Assembly: GCF_014230315.1 (NCBI RefSeq)
Contig: NZ_JACLAW010000016.1
Span: forward strand, 29,505-93,504
DNA from: Novosphingobium flavum
GTDB lineage: Bacteria > Pseudomonadota > Alphaproteobacteria > Sphingomonadales > Sphingomonadaceae
Direction: 5' to 3'
DNA length: 64,000 bases
The notes beneath the pieces are model-generated. The model worked only from the letters and a program-made list of their open reading frames with translations. It did no database searches and was not told the origin of the DNA. This document shows positions 42,842 to 51,883 of this stretch, piece by piece (the first letter of the stretch is position 1; the number at the start of each line of letters is the position of its first letter). Made by a program: the position numbers and the translations under genes.

Positions 42842-43185
42842 AATCAGGTCCTTTCATTGCGACCTGTTGCACAAGCGCCGCAGTGCAGCAAGATTCTGTG
42901 GGAATATTCCGGTGCCCACCGGTCTGCCCGCAGTGAAAGATTGCCATCGTTTGCAAGGAAATTTCCAGCGAGTGGTTGTGCAATGCAATATAGTTGCGTC
43001 CAGCAACTGACAGGCCTGTCAAGAGCCCGTAAGTGTCAAAAATACGCAATGAATTTCGGCTCTGGATGCGGTCAGATGTCGTGTTACTCCTTTGTTGCGC
43101 ACCAGTCATGCGGCGATGCGGCAAAAGGGGTGAGCGTGGTTCAGGGCAACCCGGGGGCCGGGGCAGCAGATAGGGGTCTGTACGC
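42842..43185. other. divergent promoter region between the zinc exporter and the TonB receptor
   Basis: No gene is visible in these 344 bases. Two adjacent dyads near 42992-43021 are the only clear structure and are described separately; the AATTTC- and TTGT-rich parts may hold promoter elements. Confidence 0.5.
42992..43021 (+). promoter_or_regulatory. tandem palindromes, candidate operators
   Basis: AGTTGC-gtcca-GCAACT (42992-43008) is directly followed by the perfect 14-bp palindrome TGACAGGCCTGTCA (43008-43021). They lie about 165-190 bases upstream of the TonB-dependent receptor start. No regulator gene is adjacent. Confidence 0.4.
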
Positions 43186-46100
43186 ATGCATTTCCGATAT
43201 TTCCTTGCCGCCAGCGCGGCTTCTCTGTCGCTCGCCTGCGGCCTTGCCGCACCGGCCATGGCCCAGGAAACGACATCCGCGATCGCTGGTGAAGTAACGG
43301 GCGAGAACGGCGCACCCTTCGCGGGCGCGAAAATCACTGTCGTCCACACGCCTTCGGGCACGACCAGCGTTGCATCCAGCGACAGTTCCGGCCACTTCTC
43401 GCTGCGCGGCCTGCGCGTCGGCGGCCCCTATGCGGTGACGGTCGACGGGGCCGGCTTCGCGCCCGAGACCATCGACGGCATCCAGCTGTACGTGGGCGAT
43501 ACGCTGAGCCTGCCGGTTCAGCTCTCGACGCGCGAGATCCTCGTCAGCGGCGCGGCGCAAAGGCTCGGGCGCGAACTCAACACCGGTTCGCAGACCAGCT
43601 TCAATGCCGAAGATATCGCCAACACGGTCTCCTCGCGCCGCGACATCCGCGACGTGATGAGCAAGGACCTGCTCGCCAGCTACAACCCGAACGCGGGCGG
43701 CGTCTCGATTGCCGGCGGCAACATCCGCACCCAGCGCTTCTCGGTCGACGGCATGCAGATGCAGGACAGCTTCGGCCTCAACTACGGCGGCTTGCCTTCC
43801 TCGCGCGGCATCGTCTCGCTCGAGGCGATCGACCAGCTCACCGTCAAGGCCGCGCCGTTCGATATCTCGGAAGGCAACTTCCAGGGCGGCGCGGTCAACG
43901 TGGTGCTCAAGTCGGGTTCGAACGACATCCATGGCACGGGCTTCGTCACCTGGGGCGGACCCAAGTGGACTGGCAAGTACGGTGCCGACGTGCCGGTCCT
44001 TGGTGGGGCCTCGCGTGCTTCGTCCCCGGCCACCTTCCTGAATTTCCGCAATTTCGGCGGCAGCCTTTCCGGCCCGCTGATCAAGGACAAGCTGTTCTTC
44101 GCGGTCACTTACGAGAAGCTCAGCGAAGGCACCCCGTTCTTTTACGGCGCGCAGGGCACGGCGGCCAATAACCGCGTCCCGAACCTCTATGAGGGCAACC
44201 AGACCGTCACCTCGGCTCTGTCCACTTCGAGCCCGGCCTATCCTTTTGGCAGCACCACGCCCAATGCCAGCTACCTGCCGATGCCGACCGGCGGCTATGG
44301 CTCGACGCTGCTCGGGCTCAACAGCCTCTACAGCCTTTACACCAACACTTACGGCAGCGGCTTCGACATCGGCACCGTGCCGACCGCCATTGCCGAGACC
44401 GACCGCAAGCTTTCGGGCAAGCTCGATTGGAACATCGCGCCGGGCCACCGTTTCTCGCTGACCTATATCGGCCACGAGAACGTCCTGCCCAACTGGGGCA
44501 GCACGGGCGGCAGCACCTCGGCCACCTCGCCTTACATCCAGCTGCTCTCGGACCTCTACAAGGTCACCGAGCACACCGATGCCTTCACCGGCCAGTACAA
44601 CGGTCAGTTTGGCGACCGTCTGACGGTCGAGGCGCGAGCCGCCTACAAGTGGTACAAGCGCGGGCAGGATGCGTTCAACGGGCCGGACTTCGCCCAGTTC
44701 AACGTCTGCCTCGATCCGTCGAGCACGACGGTCGATGCGACCTACAACTCGTCGGGCTATGTCGCCCGCTGCTCGTCGGGTACGCCGATCGTGCGCATGG
44801 GGCCGGATACCCCGCGCCAGGCGAATGCCTTCAACAGCCGGACTTACACCTTCGCGGGCAATATCGGCTACCAGGCCGGGGCACACACGTTCAAGCTCGA
44901 GTACGATCACATGTACTCGTCGCTCTATAACCTGTTCGTCTATGGCACGTCGGGCACGGCGGGCACCGGCGGGCCGCAGGGCCTTTACTACTTCGACTCG
45001 GTTGCCGATTTCTCGGCCAAGCAGGCCAACGAACTCGTGCTCTACCTGCCGAGCACCGGGAACAAGGCCGATGGCTATGTCCGCTGGGCCTATTCGATCG
45101 ACACCGTCGCCCTGCAGGATACCTGGAAGCCCAGCTCGAAGCTGGCGGTCAACGGCGGCCTGCGCTTCGACATGTACGGCGCCGACAAGACGATCGCGGC
45201 CAACCAGAACTTCATCAACCGCTATGCGACGCTCTATCCGGGCCTGAACAACACGGCGACGCTGGCGGGCCGGGTCAAGCTGCAGCCGCGCTTCGGCTTC
45301 AACTGGGCGCCGACCCCGTCGTTCAAGCTGGCTGGCGGCTTCGGCCTCTTCGCGGGCGGCGTTTCGGACGTCTATATCTCGAACAACTATTCCAACAGCG
45401 GCGCCGCGCTCAACAGCACGGGCGCGACCCTGCTTGGCGTGGACATCGTGCGCACCTCGACCGGTTGCTACGACAATGCCAACAAGGTCACGCCTTCGGC
45501 GGCGGTCTGCAATGCGGCGCTGTCCGGCGTCACCGGCTCTTCGGTCCCGCAGGCGGTGGTCGATTACCTCAAGACCAATACCGGCGTGCTCGCCAATGCC
45601 CTGACCAACTTCATGGATCCGAATTACAAGATCCCGGCGCAGTGGAAGTACAACCTGTCGGCCACCTGGCGGCCGGACTTCGGTGACAGTGACCTGGCAA
45701 GGAACTGGACCTTCCGCGCCGACGTGCTGTTCTCTGACACGCAGCAGGCTGTGCGCTGGACCGACATCCGCGCCTCGCGGCTGCTCGTCGGCGGGGTGGC
45801 TCAGGTCGCACCGGACGGGCGTCTGCGCTACGATTCGTCGGTCGGTGGCAACTACGACATGATGCTGACCAACACGAGCCGGGGCATTTCCCGCGTCTTC
45901 GCCGTTGGTGTCGCCAAGACGCTCCCGGCGGTCGACTTCTCATTCGGCTATACCCACACGGTCGTGCACGACGTGGTCGGGCCGCTGGTCAGCTCCACGG
46001 TCAGCAGCAACTACGGCGTGCCGACCTCCGATCCCAATTCGGGCGGCGACTATGGCCGTTCGGCCTTTGAAACGCGGCACATCCTGCGGGCCTCGTTCGA

Positions 46101-46710
46101 GCTGCACCATGCCTTCTTCGGCGACAACCAGACCCGCTTCGGGGTCAACTGGCAGTATCGCTCGGGCCAGCCGTGGTCGGTGACCATGACGGACGGCACG
46201 GGCCGCGGCGCGGTGTTCGGCACGGTGCTCAACAACTCGTCGCACCTGCTCTACGTGCCGGACTTCTCGCTCGCCCCGACCAACGGCGGGCTGACCTACG
46301 GCATCGTGACGTTCAACAGCACCGCGACGCGCGACGCGCTGCAGAACCTGGTCAACAGCACGGCGCTCAAGGGATATCAGGGGCAGATTGCACCGAAGAA
46401 CCTGCTGACCGGGCCGTGGTACAACAAGGTTGACCTCAACTTCTCGCAGGAGCTTCCGGTTGCCGGGCGCGCCAAGGTTACGGCGATCCTGACGATCGAG
46501 AACTTCCTCAACATGCTTAACCGCAACTGGGGCAGCTACATCGACTACGGTGTGTCGAACTCGGTGGTGCAGGTGACCTGCACCGGCGCGACCACGAACG
46601 GCCAGGCTTGTCCGAGCTACCTCTACAGCACCTATGCGGCGCCGACCGGCACGGCCTATGCCAAGCCGTCGCTCTACACGATCCGCGCGGGCATTCGCGC
46701 CTCGTTCTGA
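43186..46710 (+). CDS. large TonB-dependent receptor with N-terminal carboxypeptidase-regulatory domain
   Basis: 1174 residues. The signal peptide (1-27, ending APAMAQ) is followed by a carboxypeptidase-regulatory-like domain (about 32-110, GENGAPFAGAKITVVH), a plug domain (about 120-240, GRELNTGSQTSFNAEDIAN) and a C-terminal beta-barrel ending in Phe. This is the Oar/SusC-like layout used for oligosaccharides or other large ligands, but the substrate is not predictable. No SusD-like partner, TonB or ExbBD lies near. The terminator at 46737 follows. Confidence 0.92.
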   Translation: MHFRYFLAASAASLSLACGLAAPAMAQETTSAIAGEVTGENGAPFAGAKITVVHTPSGTTSVASSDSSGHFSLRGLRVGGPYAVTVDGAGFAPETIDGIQLYVGDTLSLPVQLSTREILVSGAAQRLGRELNTGSQTSFNAEDIANTVSSRRDIRDVMSKDLLASYNPNAGGVSIAGGNIRTQRFSVDGMQMQDSFGLNYGGLPSSRGIVSLEAIDQLTVKAAPFDISEGNFQGGAVNVVLKSGSNDIHGTGFVTWGGPKWTGKYGADVPVLGGASRASSPATFLNFRNFGGSLSGPLIKDKLFFAVTYEKLSEGTPFFYGAQGTAANNRVPNLYEGNQTVTSALSTSSPAYPFGSTTPNASYLPMPTGGYGSTLLGLNSLYSLYTNTYGSGFDIGTVPTAIAETDRKLSGKLDWNIAPGHRFSLTYIGHENVLPNWGSTGGSTSATSPYIQLLSDLYKVTEHTDAFTGQYNGQFGDRLTVEARAAYKWYKRGQDAFNGPDFAQFNVCLDPSSTTVDATYNSSGYVARCSSGTPIVRMGPDTPRQANAFNSRTYTFAGNIGYQAGAHTFKLEYDHMYSSLYNLFVYGTSGTAGTGGPQGLYYFDSVADFSAKQANELVLYLPSTGNKADGYVRWAYSIDTVALQDTWKPSSKLAVNGGLRFDMYGADKTIAANQNFINRYATLYPGLNNTATLAGRVKLQPRFGFNWAPTPSFKLAGGFGLFAGGVSDVYISNNYSNSGAALNSTGATLLGVDIVRTSTGCYDNANKVTPSAAVCNAALSGVTGSSVPQAVVDYLKTNTGVLANALTNFMDPNYKIPAQWKYNLSATWRPDFGDSDLARNWTFRADVLFSDTQQAVRWTDIRASRLLVGGVAQVAPDGRLRYDSSVGGNYDMMLTNTSRGISRVFAVGVAKTLPAVDFSFGYTHTVVHDVVGPLVSSTVSSNYGVPTSDPNSGGDYGRSAFETRHILRASFELHHAFFGDNQTRFGVNWQYRSGQPWSVTMTDGTGRGAVFGTVLNNSSHLLYVPDFSLAPTNGGLTYGIVTFNSTATRDALQNLVNSTALKGYQGQIAPKNLLTGPWYNKVDLNFSQELPVAGRAKVTAILTIENFLNMLNRNWGSYIDYGVSNSVVQVTCTGATTNGQACPSYLYSTYAAPTGTAYAKPSLYTIRAGIRASF

Positions 46711-46736
46711 GCGAGGGTTTCCGTGTGACTTTCGGG

Positions 46737-46766
46737 AAAGGGGCGCTGCGGCGTCCCTTTTCTTTT
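46737..46766 (+). terminator. terminator after the TonB-dependent receptor
   Basis: AAAGGGGCGC (46737-46746) pairs with GCGTCCCTTT (46751-46760), one G-T pair, loop TGCG, followed by T-rich sequence. Confidence 0.8.
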
Positions 46767-46960
46767 TGGCGGATCGCCGGGCGGGGTCGGGGAGGTCTGC
46801 CCGGCGCGGTGCGTTGGGTTTGGGCGGAACGGGGGGGAATTTACCTTCCGCCTTGCGCGATTCGCGCCGGGCTGGTTCGGGATAGCCCGGCGCCCGTTAG
46901 GGCCGTCCTGCCCTTGCCCTAGGGAAAGCTACCGGGGGCCGGGCGAACGGCATCAAGGTC

Positions 46961-47677
46961 TCAGTCATAGACGCAGGTGTCGAGGTCGGAGCGGCGCACC
47001 ACCGAGCTGCGCGCGGCGATCGCATTGCCGTGGCGGCGGGTGAAGCCGGTGGCGCCGACGACTTCGCGCTTCTTGGGGCTGGGCAGGGCGGCGGCGATGC
47101 GCGCGGCCTCGACCGTGGAGAGGCGCGCGGCGGAATGGCGGTAATAGCGCTGCGCCCCGGCTTCCACCCCGTATGTGCCGATCCCGGTTTCGGCGACGTT
47201 GAGGTAGACCTCCATGATCCGCCGTTTCCCCCAGATCTGCTCGATCAGGACGGTGAACCATGCTTCCAGCGCCTTGCGGAAATAGCCGCCGCCCTGCCAC
47301 AGGAAGACGTTCTTGGCGGTCTGCTGGCTGATGGTCGAACCGCCGCGAATCCGGCCGCCGCGCTGATTGCGCTCCCACGCCTGTTCGATCGCGGCGGTGT
47401 CGAAGCCGTGATGGGTGCAGAACTTGGCATCCTCGCCGGCAATCACGGCAGCTACCATGTTGCGGTCGATCCGGCTGAGCCCGGTCCAGTCCTTGGTGAT
47501 GCCGTGGGGATCGAACACCATGGTCGGGGTGACCGGCACGGGCACCCATTTGAACAGGAGCACGAAAAACAGGCTGGCGCCGATGAACAGCAGGATCGCG
47601 CGGCCGATCCACCACGCGATGCGGTAACGCCAGCTGCTGCCCCGGGGGGCGGACGACCATGTCAGGAAGCGCTTCAT
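46961..47677 (-). CDS. mtgA: monofunctional peptidoglycan glycosyltransferase
   Basis: 238 residues. One N-terminal membrane helix (about 19-41) is followed by a GT51 domain. The catalytic Glu stands in IAGEDAKFCTHHGFD, with GGSTISQQTAKNVFLW and the RRIMEVYLNVAETG motif downstream. It polymerises lipid II into glycan chains without a transpeptidase domain. The start giving MKRFLTW is preferred; the frame is open upstream without similarity. Confidence 0.94.
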   Translation of the reverse strand: MKRFLTWSSAPRGSSWRYRIAWWIGRAILLFIGASLFFVLLFKWVPVPVTPTMVFDPHGITKDWTGLSRIDRNMVAAVIAGEDAKFCTHHGFDTAAIEQAWERNQRGGRIRGGSTISQQTAKNVFLWQGGGYFRKALEAWFTVLIEQIWGKRRIMEVYLNVAETGIGTYGVEAGAQRYYRHSAARLSTVEAARIAAALPSPKKREVVGATGFTRRHGNAIAARSSVVRRSDLDTCVYD

Positions 47678-47776
47678 CTTGCCCCCGATTAGCGCGCTGT
47701 GCGGCGCTCGCCAATCTGGCAAACACTACGGATGTTTAACTTGTCCGCAGCGTTGGCCGGGCCGAAAGCGGAAGGC

Positions 47777-48559
47777 ATGAGAAATGCCATCCTCTCCGGC
47801 CTGCTGGCCATGGCCTGCACCGCGCCCGCCCATGCCGAAGAGCGCGAGTTCTGCGCCTCCAGGCCGGGGCTGGGCACGCCGTCCTGCACGATGGCGCCGG
47901 GCACGGCGATGGTCGAGGTGGGCGGGATCGAATGGGACGGGGCGGCCGATGCCGGCGGGCGGACCGACAGCCTGACCTTTGGCGATCTTGGCCTGCGCGT
48001 GGGGCTGGACGAGCGCACCGAAGTGCAGGTGGGCTACACCGCCTTCACCCGCCAGCGCAGCCGCGACGGTAGCGACGTGGCCGTGGCGCGCGGTAGCGGC
48101 GATGCGATGATCGGCCTGCGCCGGGGGCTGGCCGGGCCGAACGGGCCGGTCGCGGTGCAGGCCTTCGTGACGCTCCCGGTTGGCCGCGGCGTCGGCACGG
48201 CGGGGGACTGGGGCGCGGGGCTGCGGGTTCCGGCGGCGCTCACCCTGCCGCAAGGCTTCGAGATCGACCTGACCCCGGAGGCCGATGCGGCCGTCAACCA
48301 GTCGGGCGAGGGGCGGCACCTTGCCTATGGCGGGGTGATCGGCCTTGCCCACGCGGTTGCGCCGCGGCTGTCCGGCGAACTGGAACTGGCGGCTTTCCGC
48401 GACGACGATCCGGCCGGACACTCGACCGATGCCCGGATTGCCGCCTCGCTGGCGTGGATGGTGCGGCCGGGATTGCAACTGGATGCCGAATACGACCGTG
48501 GCCTGAGCCAAGGGGCGCCTGACAATGCGGTGGCGCTGGGCTTTGCCTTCCGGCTCTAG
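47777..48559 (+). CDS. outer-membrane beta-barrel protein, transporter-like
   Basis: 260 residues. The signal peptide (1-20, ending PAHA) is followed by amphipathic beta-strands ending in the Leu-rich VALGFAFRL. The overall pattern (VEVGGIEWDG, FGDLGLRVGLDERTEVQVGY, EIDLTPEADAAV) fits the MetA-pathway-of-phenol-degradation / putative transporter outer-membrane family. No specific substrate is suggested. ATG 47777 has CGGAAGG upstream. It is convergent with pit. Confidence 0.7.
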   Translation: MRNAILSGLLAMACTAPAHAEEREFCASRPGLGTPSCTMAPGTAMVEVGGIEWDGAADAGGRTDSLTFGDLGLRVGLDERTEVQVGYTAFTRQRSRDGSDVAVARGSGDAMIGLRRGLAGPNGPVAVQAFVTLPVGRGVGTAGDWGAGLRVPAALTLPQGFEIDLTPEADAAVNQSGEGRHLAYGGVIGLAHAVAPRLSGELELAAFRDDDPAGHSTDARIAASLAWMVRPGLQLDAEYDRGLSQGAPDNAVALGFAFRL

Positions 48560-48565
48560 ATCGGA

Positions 48566-49579
48566 TCAGAACAGCCGCGTCAGCATGTAGAAGGCGGCGC
48601 CGACCGTGGCCGAGGCGGGGATGGTGATGACCCAGGCCACGACCACGTTCTGGGCCACGCCCCAGCGCACGGCGGAAGCCCGCCGGGCCGTGCCGGCACC
48701 GATGACTGCGCCGGTGATGGTGTGGGTGGTGGAAACCGGAATGCCGAGCGAGGATGCGCTGAGCACCACGACCGAGCCGGCGAGCGAGGCGGAAAAGCCC
48801 TGGTGCTGGCTGAGCTTGGTGATGCGCGAGCCCATCGTCTCGATTATCTTCCACCCGCCGGACATCGTGCCAAGGCCCATGGCGAGGTAGCAGGAGATCG
48901 CCACCCAGTGCGGCACGGTGAATTCGCCGTGGAGATAGCCGGTCGAATAGAGCAGGACGGTGATGATCCCCATGGTCTTCTGCGCGTCGTTCAGGCCGTG
49001 GCTGAGCGAATAGGCGGCGGAGGAGAACAGGTGGAGATAGCGCAGGCGCCCTTCGGCCTGCTTGGCGGCGACCTTGTGCAAGCCCCACGAACTGACCAGC
49101 ATGACCAGCATGGCGAGGTAGAGGCCGAGCACGGGCGAAACGACGATCGCGGCGAGGGTCTTGTTGAGGCCGCCCCACTGGATCCCGCTGACCCCGGCAT
49201 GGGCCACGCCCGCGCCGATCAGCCCGCCGACAAGGGCATGGCTGGAGGAGGAGGGGATGCCCTTGAGCCAAGTCACCACGTTCCAGAACATCGCGCCGAC
49301 CAGCGCGCCGAAGATCACGCCGGGCGTGATCACGTCCTTGTCGATCAGGCCCTTGCCGATGGTGTCGGCCACGGCATGGAGGCTGGGAAAGGCGAGGGTG
49401 AGGAAATAGGCCGAGAAGTTGAAGAAGGCGGCGAAGGCCACCGCCTTGACCGGCGAGAGCAGGCGCGTGGCGACGACCGTAGCAATGGCATTGGCCGCAT
49501 CATGCAGGCCGTTGAGGAAGTCGAAGGCCAGCGCGACGAAGATCAGCGCGGCCAGCAGAGGAAGGGCGAGTTCGTGCAT
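48566..49579 (-). CDS. PiT-family inorganic phosphate transporter
   Basis: 337 residues, about ten membrane helices in an inverted repeat. The two PiT signature regions are present: FLNGLHDAANAIATVVAT near the N-terminus and SHGLNDAQKTMGIITV in the second half, plus GIPSSSSHALVGGLIGAG and GIPVSTTHTITGAVIG. It imports phosphate with protons or sodium. A DUF47 (PhoU-like) domain protein is encoded 28 bases upstream in the same operon, its usual partner. Confidence 0.94.
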   Translation of the reverse strand: MHELALPLLAALIFVALAFDFLNGLHDAANAIATVVATRLLSPVKAVAFAAFFNFSAYFLTLAFPSLHAVADTIGKGLIDKDVITPGVIFGALVGAMFWNVVTWLKGIPSSSSHALVGGLIGAGVAHAGVSGIQWGGLNKTLAAIVVSPVLGLYLAMLVMLVSSWGLHKVAAKQAEGRLRYLHLFSSAAYSLSHGLNDAQKTMGIITVLLYSTGYLHGEFTVPHWVAISCYLAMGLGTMSGGWKIIETMGSRITKLSQHQGFSASLAGSVVVLSASSLGIPVSTTHTITGAVIGAGTARRASAVRWGVAQNVVVAWVITIPASATVGAAFYMLTRLF

Positions 49580-49607
49580 TGCCTGTCGGTCCCGGATAGG
49601 TCGCCGG

Positions 49608-50678
49608 TCAGGCGTGGTCGATCACGATGCCGTCGATCTGGTCGGCAACGTCCTCGAAAGCGTCGACGATCCGCTCGAGGTGCTTGTAGATCTCGCGCTC
49701 GATGATGAAGCGCAGGGTTTCGGTCGAGCCATGCTCGGCGAGGGCCTGGCGCAGGCCGGCGGTGTGAATCGTGTCGGCATGGCCTTCCATCCGCACCAGC
49801 CGTTCGGTCAGCTCGTGCAGGCGCTTGCCGTTCTTCGCCACGTCGCGCAGCAGGGGCATGGCCTCGGCGGTGAGGCGGGCGGCATCGACGGCGATCGCCG
49901 CCATGTCGCGCATCTGGGGCGAGAAGGCGGTGAACTGGTAGAGGTCGATCGCCTGGGCGGCGGCCTGCATTTCGTCCACCGTATCGTCGAGCGAACCGAT
50001 CAGTGCGGTGATCGCGCCGCGATCGAACGGCGTTAGGAAGGTGCGGCGCACCTCATGCAGCACTTCGCGGGTGATCTCGTCGGCGTCGTGTTCGCGCTCG
50101 ATCACCTCGCGGATATGCTCGGCGTTGGTGGTGCCGTTCTCGACCAGCCGGGCGGTCGCCTCCGCGGCGGCCAGCACGGTTGCGGCATGGGCTTCGAACA
50201 GGTCGAAGAAATTGCCGCTCTTGGGGAGCAGGCGCTGGAACCAGGCAAACATGGAACGGACCCCTGATGTCTTGTCGACCACCGCCTCGATCAGGCGCGA
50301 ACGGCTGGCGGCGGATTTGAATTCGGATGGCGCGAAGGAGCGGAGCAGTTCGCGCAGGTCCGGCTCGTCGACCGCGCGGGCGGCATCGTCAAGCGGAAAC
50401 CACCGGCGCTCGCGCTCGTGCTGTTCCTTCCACTCGTCAAGCTCTCGCGTGACGGCGAGCGGGTAAACGTCGACGTCGGCCATCAGCGAGGCGCCGGACG
50501 AGACCTTCTTGCGGAAGCGGTAGGAGCCGAGCGGCACCGGACAGACCGCGCCGACGATGCCTGCTTCTTCCTCCGCCTCGCGCGCGGCGGCGACGTGGGG
50601 GGCAAGGCGCGTGCCAATGTTGCCCTTGGGCAGGACCCAGCGCCCGGTCCCGCGCGAAGTGACCAGCAGCACGCGCAC
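49608..50678 (-). CDS. Nudix hydrolase - DUF47 (PhoU-like) fusion
   Basis: 356 residues in one uninterrupted frame. Residues 1 to about 110 are a Nudix domain (VLPKGNIG...AAAREAEEEAG; the first Glu of the Nudix box is Leu), resembling diphosphoinositol-polyphosphate or dinucleoside-polyphosphate hydrolases. Residues 143-356 are a complete DUF47/PhoU-like helical domain starting MFAWFQRLLPKSGNFF, about 214 residues, the length of stand-alone DUF47 proteins. No stop separates them. The start is uncertain: GTG 50678 is the first standard codon, but similar-looking sequence (IRQVAALPYRTEG) reaches back to about 50735 without an ATG. DUF47 proteins gate Pit; the Nudix domain may link this to a polyphosphorylated signal. 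Confidence 0.8.
   Translation of the reverse strand: MRVLLVTSRGTGRWVLPKGNIGTRLAPHVAAAREAEEEAGIVGAVCPVPLGSYRFRKKVSSGASLMADVDVYPLAVTRELDEWKEQHERERRWFPLDDAARAVDEPDLRELLRSFAPSEFKSAASRSRLIEAVVDKTSGVRSMFAWFQRLLPKSGNFFDLFEAHAATVLAAAEATARLVENGTTNAEHIREVIEREHDADEITREVLHEVRRTFLTPFDRGAITALIGSLDDTVDEMQAAAQAIDLYQFTAFSPQMRDMAAIAVDAARLTAEAMPLLRDVAKNGKRLHELTERLVRMEGHADTIHTAGLRQALAEHGSTETLRFIIEREIYKHLERIVDAFEDVADQIDGIVIDHA
50250..50266 (-). promoter_or_regulatory. possible internal translation start for a free DUF47 protein
   Basis: AGGGGT stands seven bases upstream of the internal ATG (50250-50252) that begins the DUF47 part of the fusion. Translation from here would give a normal-length DUF47 protein as well as the fusion. 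Confidence 0.4.
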
Positions 50679-50839
50679 GGCGGCGTCCTGGGCGAGGCCC
50701 TCGGTACGATAGGGAAGGGCGGCTACCTGGCGAATGGCGGCGGATTCCGTCTGCTGTTACTATTTTTCGCCCTTATCGGCCTTGCGCGGAGGATGAAAGG
50801 GTGTGTCATCCGCGTGTCACAAATTGCCGGGGAAAGCAA

Positions 50840-50867
50840 AAAGGGCGGGCCTTGCGGTCCGCCCTTT
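50840..50867. terminator. terminator after rpoH
   Basis: GGGCGGGCC (50843-50851) pairs with GGTCCGCCC (50856-50864), one G-T pair, with A/T flanks on both sides. It has the same stem as the tig terminator. Confidence 0.88.
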
Positions 50868-50887
50868 CGTGTTCGTCGATCCGCGCC

Positions 50888-51799
50888 TCACGCCGCGGGC
50901 AGCAGGTGCCGCTCGGTGGCGATGCGGTGGATCGCCTTCTGCAGCTTTTCAAACGCCCGCACCTCGATCTGGCGGACGCGCTCGCGGCTGACGTTGTAGA
51001 CCTGGCTCAGCTCTTCCAGCGTCTTGGGATCTTCCACCAGGCGCCGGTCGGTCAGGATCTGGCGCTCACGGTCATTCAGCGAACCCAGTGCCTCGTTGAG
51101 CAGGTCGCGGCGGAAGGCCGCTTCCTCGGCGTCGGCCACGGTCTCGTCCTGCAGCGGGCGATCGTCGGCCAAAAGGTCCTGCCACTGGCCCTCGCTGTCC
51201 TCGCGCATCGAGACGTTGAGCGAGGAATCGCCCCCCATCATCATGCGGCGGTTCATGTTGACCACTTCCTGTTCGGACACGCCGAGATCGGTCGCGATCT
51301 TGCGTACGTCGTCAGGGTGCAGGTCGCCGTCCTCGTAGGCGTCGAGGTTCTTCTTCATCCGGCGCAGGTTGAAGAACAGCTTCTTCTGCGCTGCCGTGGT
51401 GCCCATCTTCACGAGCGACCACGAGCGGAGGATGAATTCCTGGATCGAGGCCTTGATCCACCACATCGCATAGGTCGCGAGGCGGAAGCCGCGTTCGGGC
51501 TCGAACTTCTTGACGCCCTGCATCAGGCCGATGTTGCCTTCGGAGATCAGCTCGGACACCGGCAGGCCATAGCCGCGGTAGCCCATGGCGATTTTCGAGA
51601 CGAGCCGCAGATGGCTGGTGACCAGTTGCGCGGCCGCCTCGGTATCCCCATGTTCGGAGAACCGCTTGGCCAGCATGTATTCCTGCTCCGCGGTCAGAAC
51701 CGGGAACTTGCGGATCTCCGACAGGTAGCGGTTGAGGCTTGCCTCGCCGCCCAAGGCCGGGACCACTGGAAGATTGCGTTTAACAGCCACTGTACTCAC
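50888..51799 (-). CDS. rpoH: RNA polymerase sigma-32 factor RpoH
   Basis: 303 residues from GTG with GGAAAGGAC upstream. Region 2 contains LVTSHLRLVSKIAMGYRGYG and the -10 recognition helix ATYAMWWIKASIQEFI. The RpoH box QKKLFFNLRRM is diagnostic. Region 4 has SLNDRERQILTDRRL and the helix-turn-helix SRERVRQIEVRAFEKL. It directs heat-shock transcription and is normally a substrate of FtsH, encoded at the left edge. Upstream in the same direction lies an RluD-type gene. Confidence 0.96.
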   Translation of the reverse strand: MSTVAVKRNLPVVPALGGEASLNRYLSEIRKFPVLTAEQEYMLAKRFSEHGDTEAAAQLVTSHLRLVSKIAMGYRGYGLPVSELISEGNIGLMQGVKKFEPERGFRLATYAMWWIKASIQEFILRSWSLVKMGTTAAQKKLFFNLRRMKKNLDAYEDGDLHPDDVRKIATDLGVSEQEVVNMNRRMMMGGDSSLNVSMREDSEGQWQDLLADDRPLQDETVADAEEAAFRRDLLNEALGSLNDRERQILTDRRLVEDPKTLEELSQVYNVSRERVRQIEVRAFEKLQKAIHRIATERHLLPAA

Positions 51800-51883
51800 C
51801 CGTCCTTTCCTTGTCGGCCGGATTTGTCGACCCTAGCAGGCATCAACGGTTCCGGCCACATCGGGGTCTCAAAGAAAAACTGT

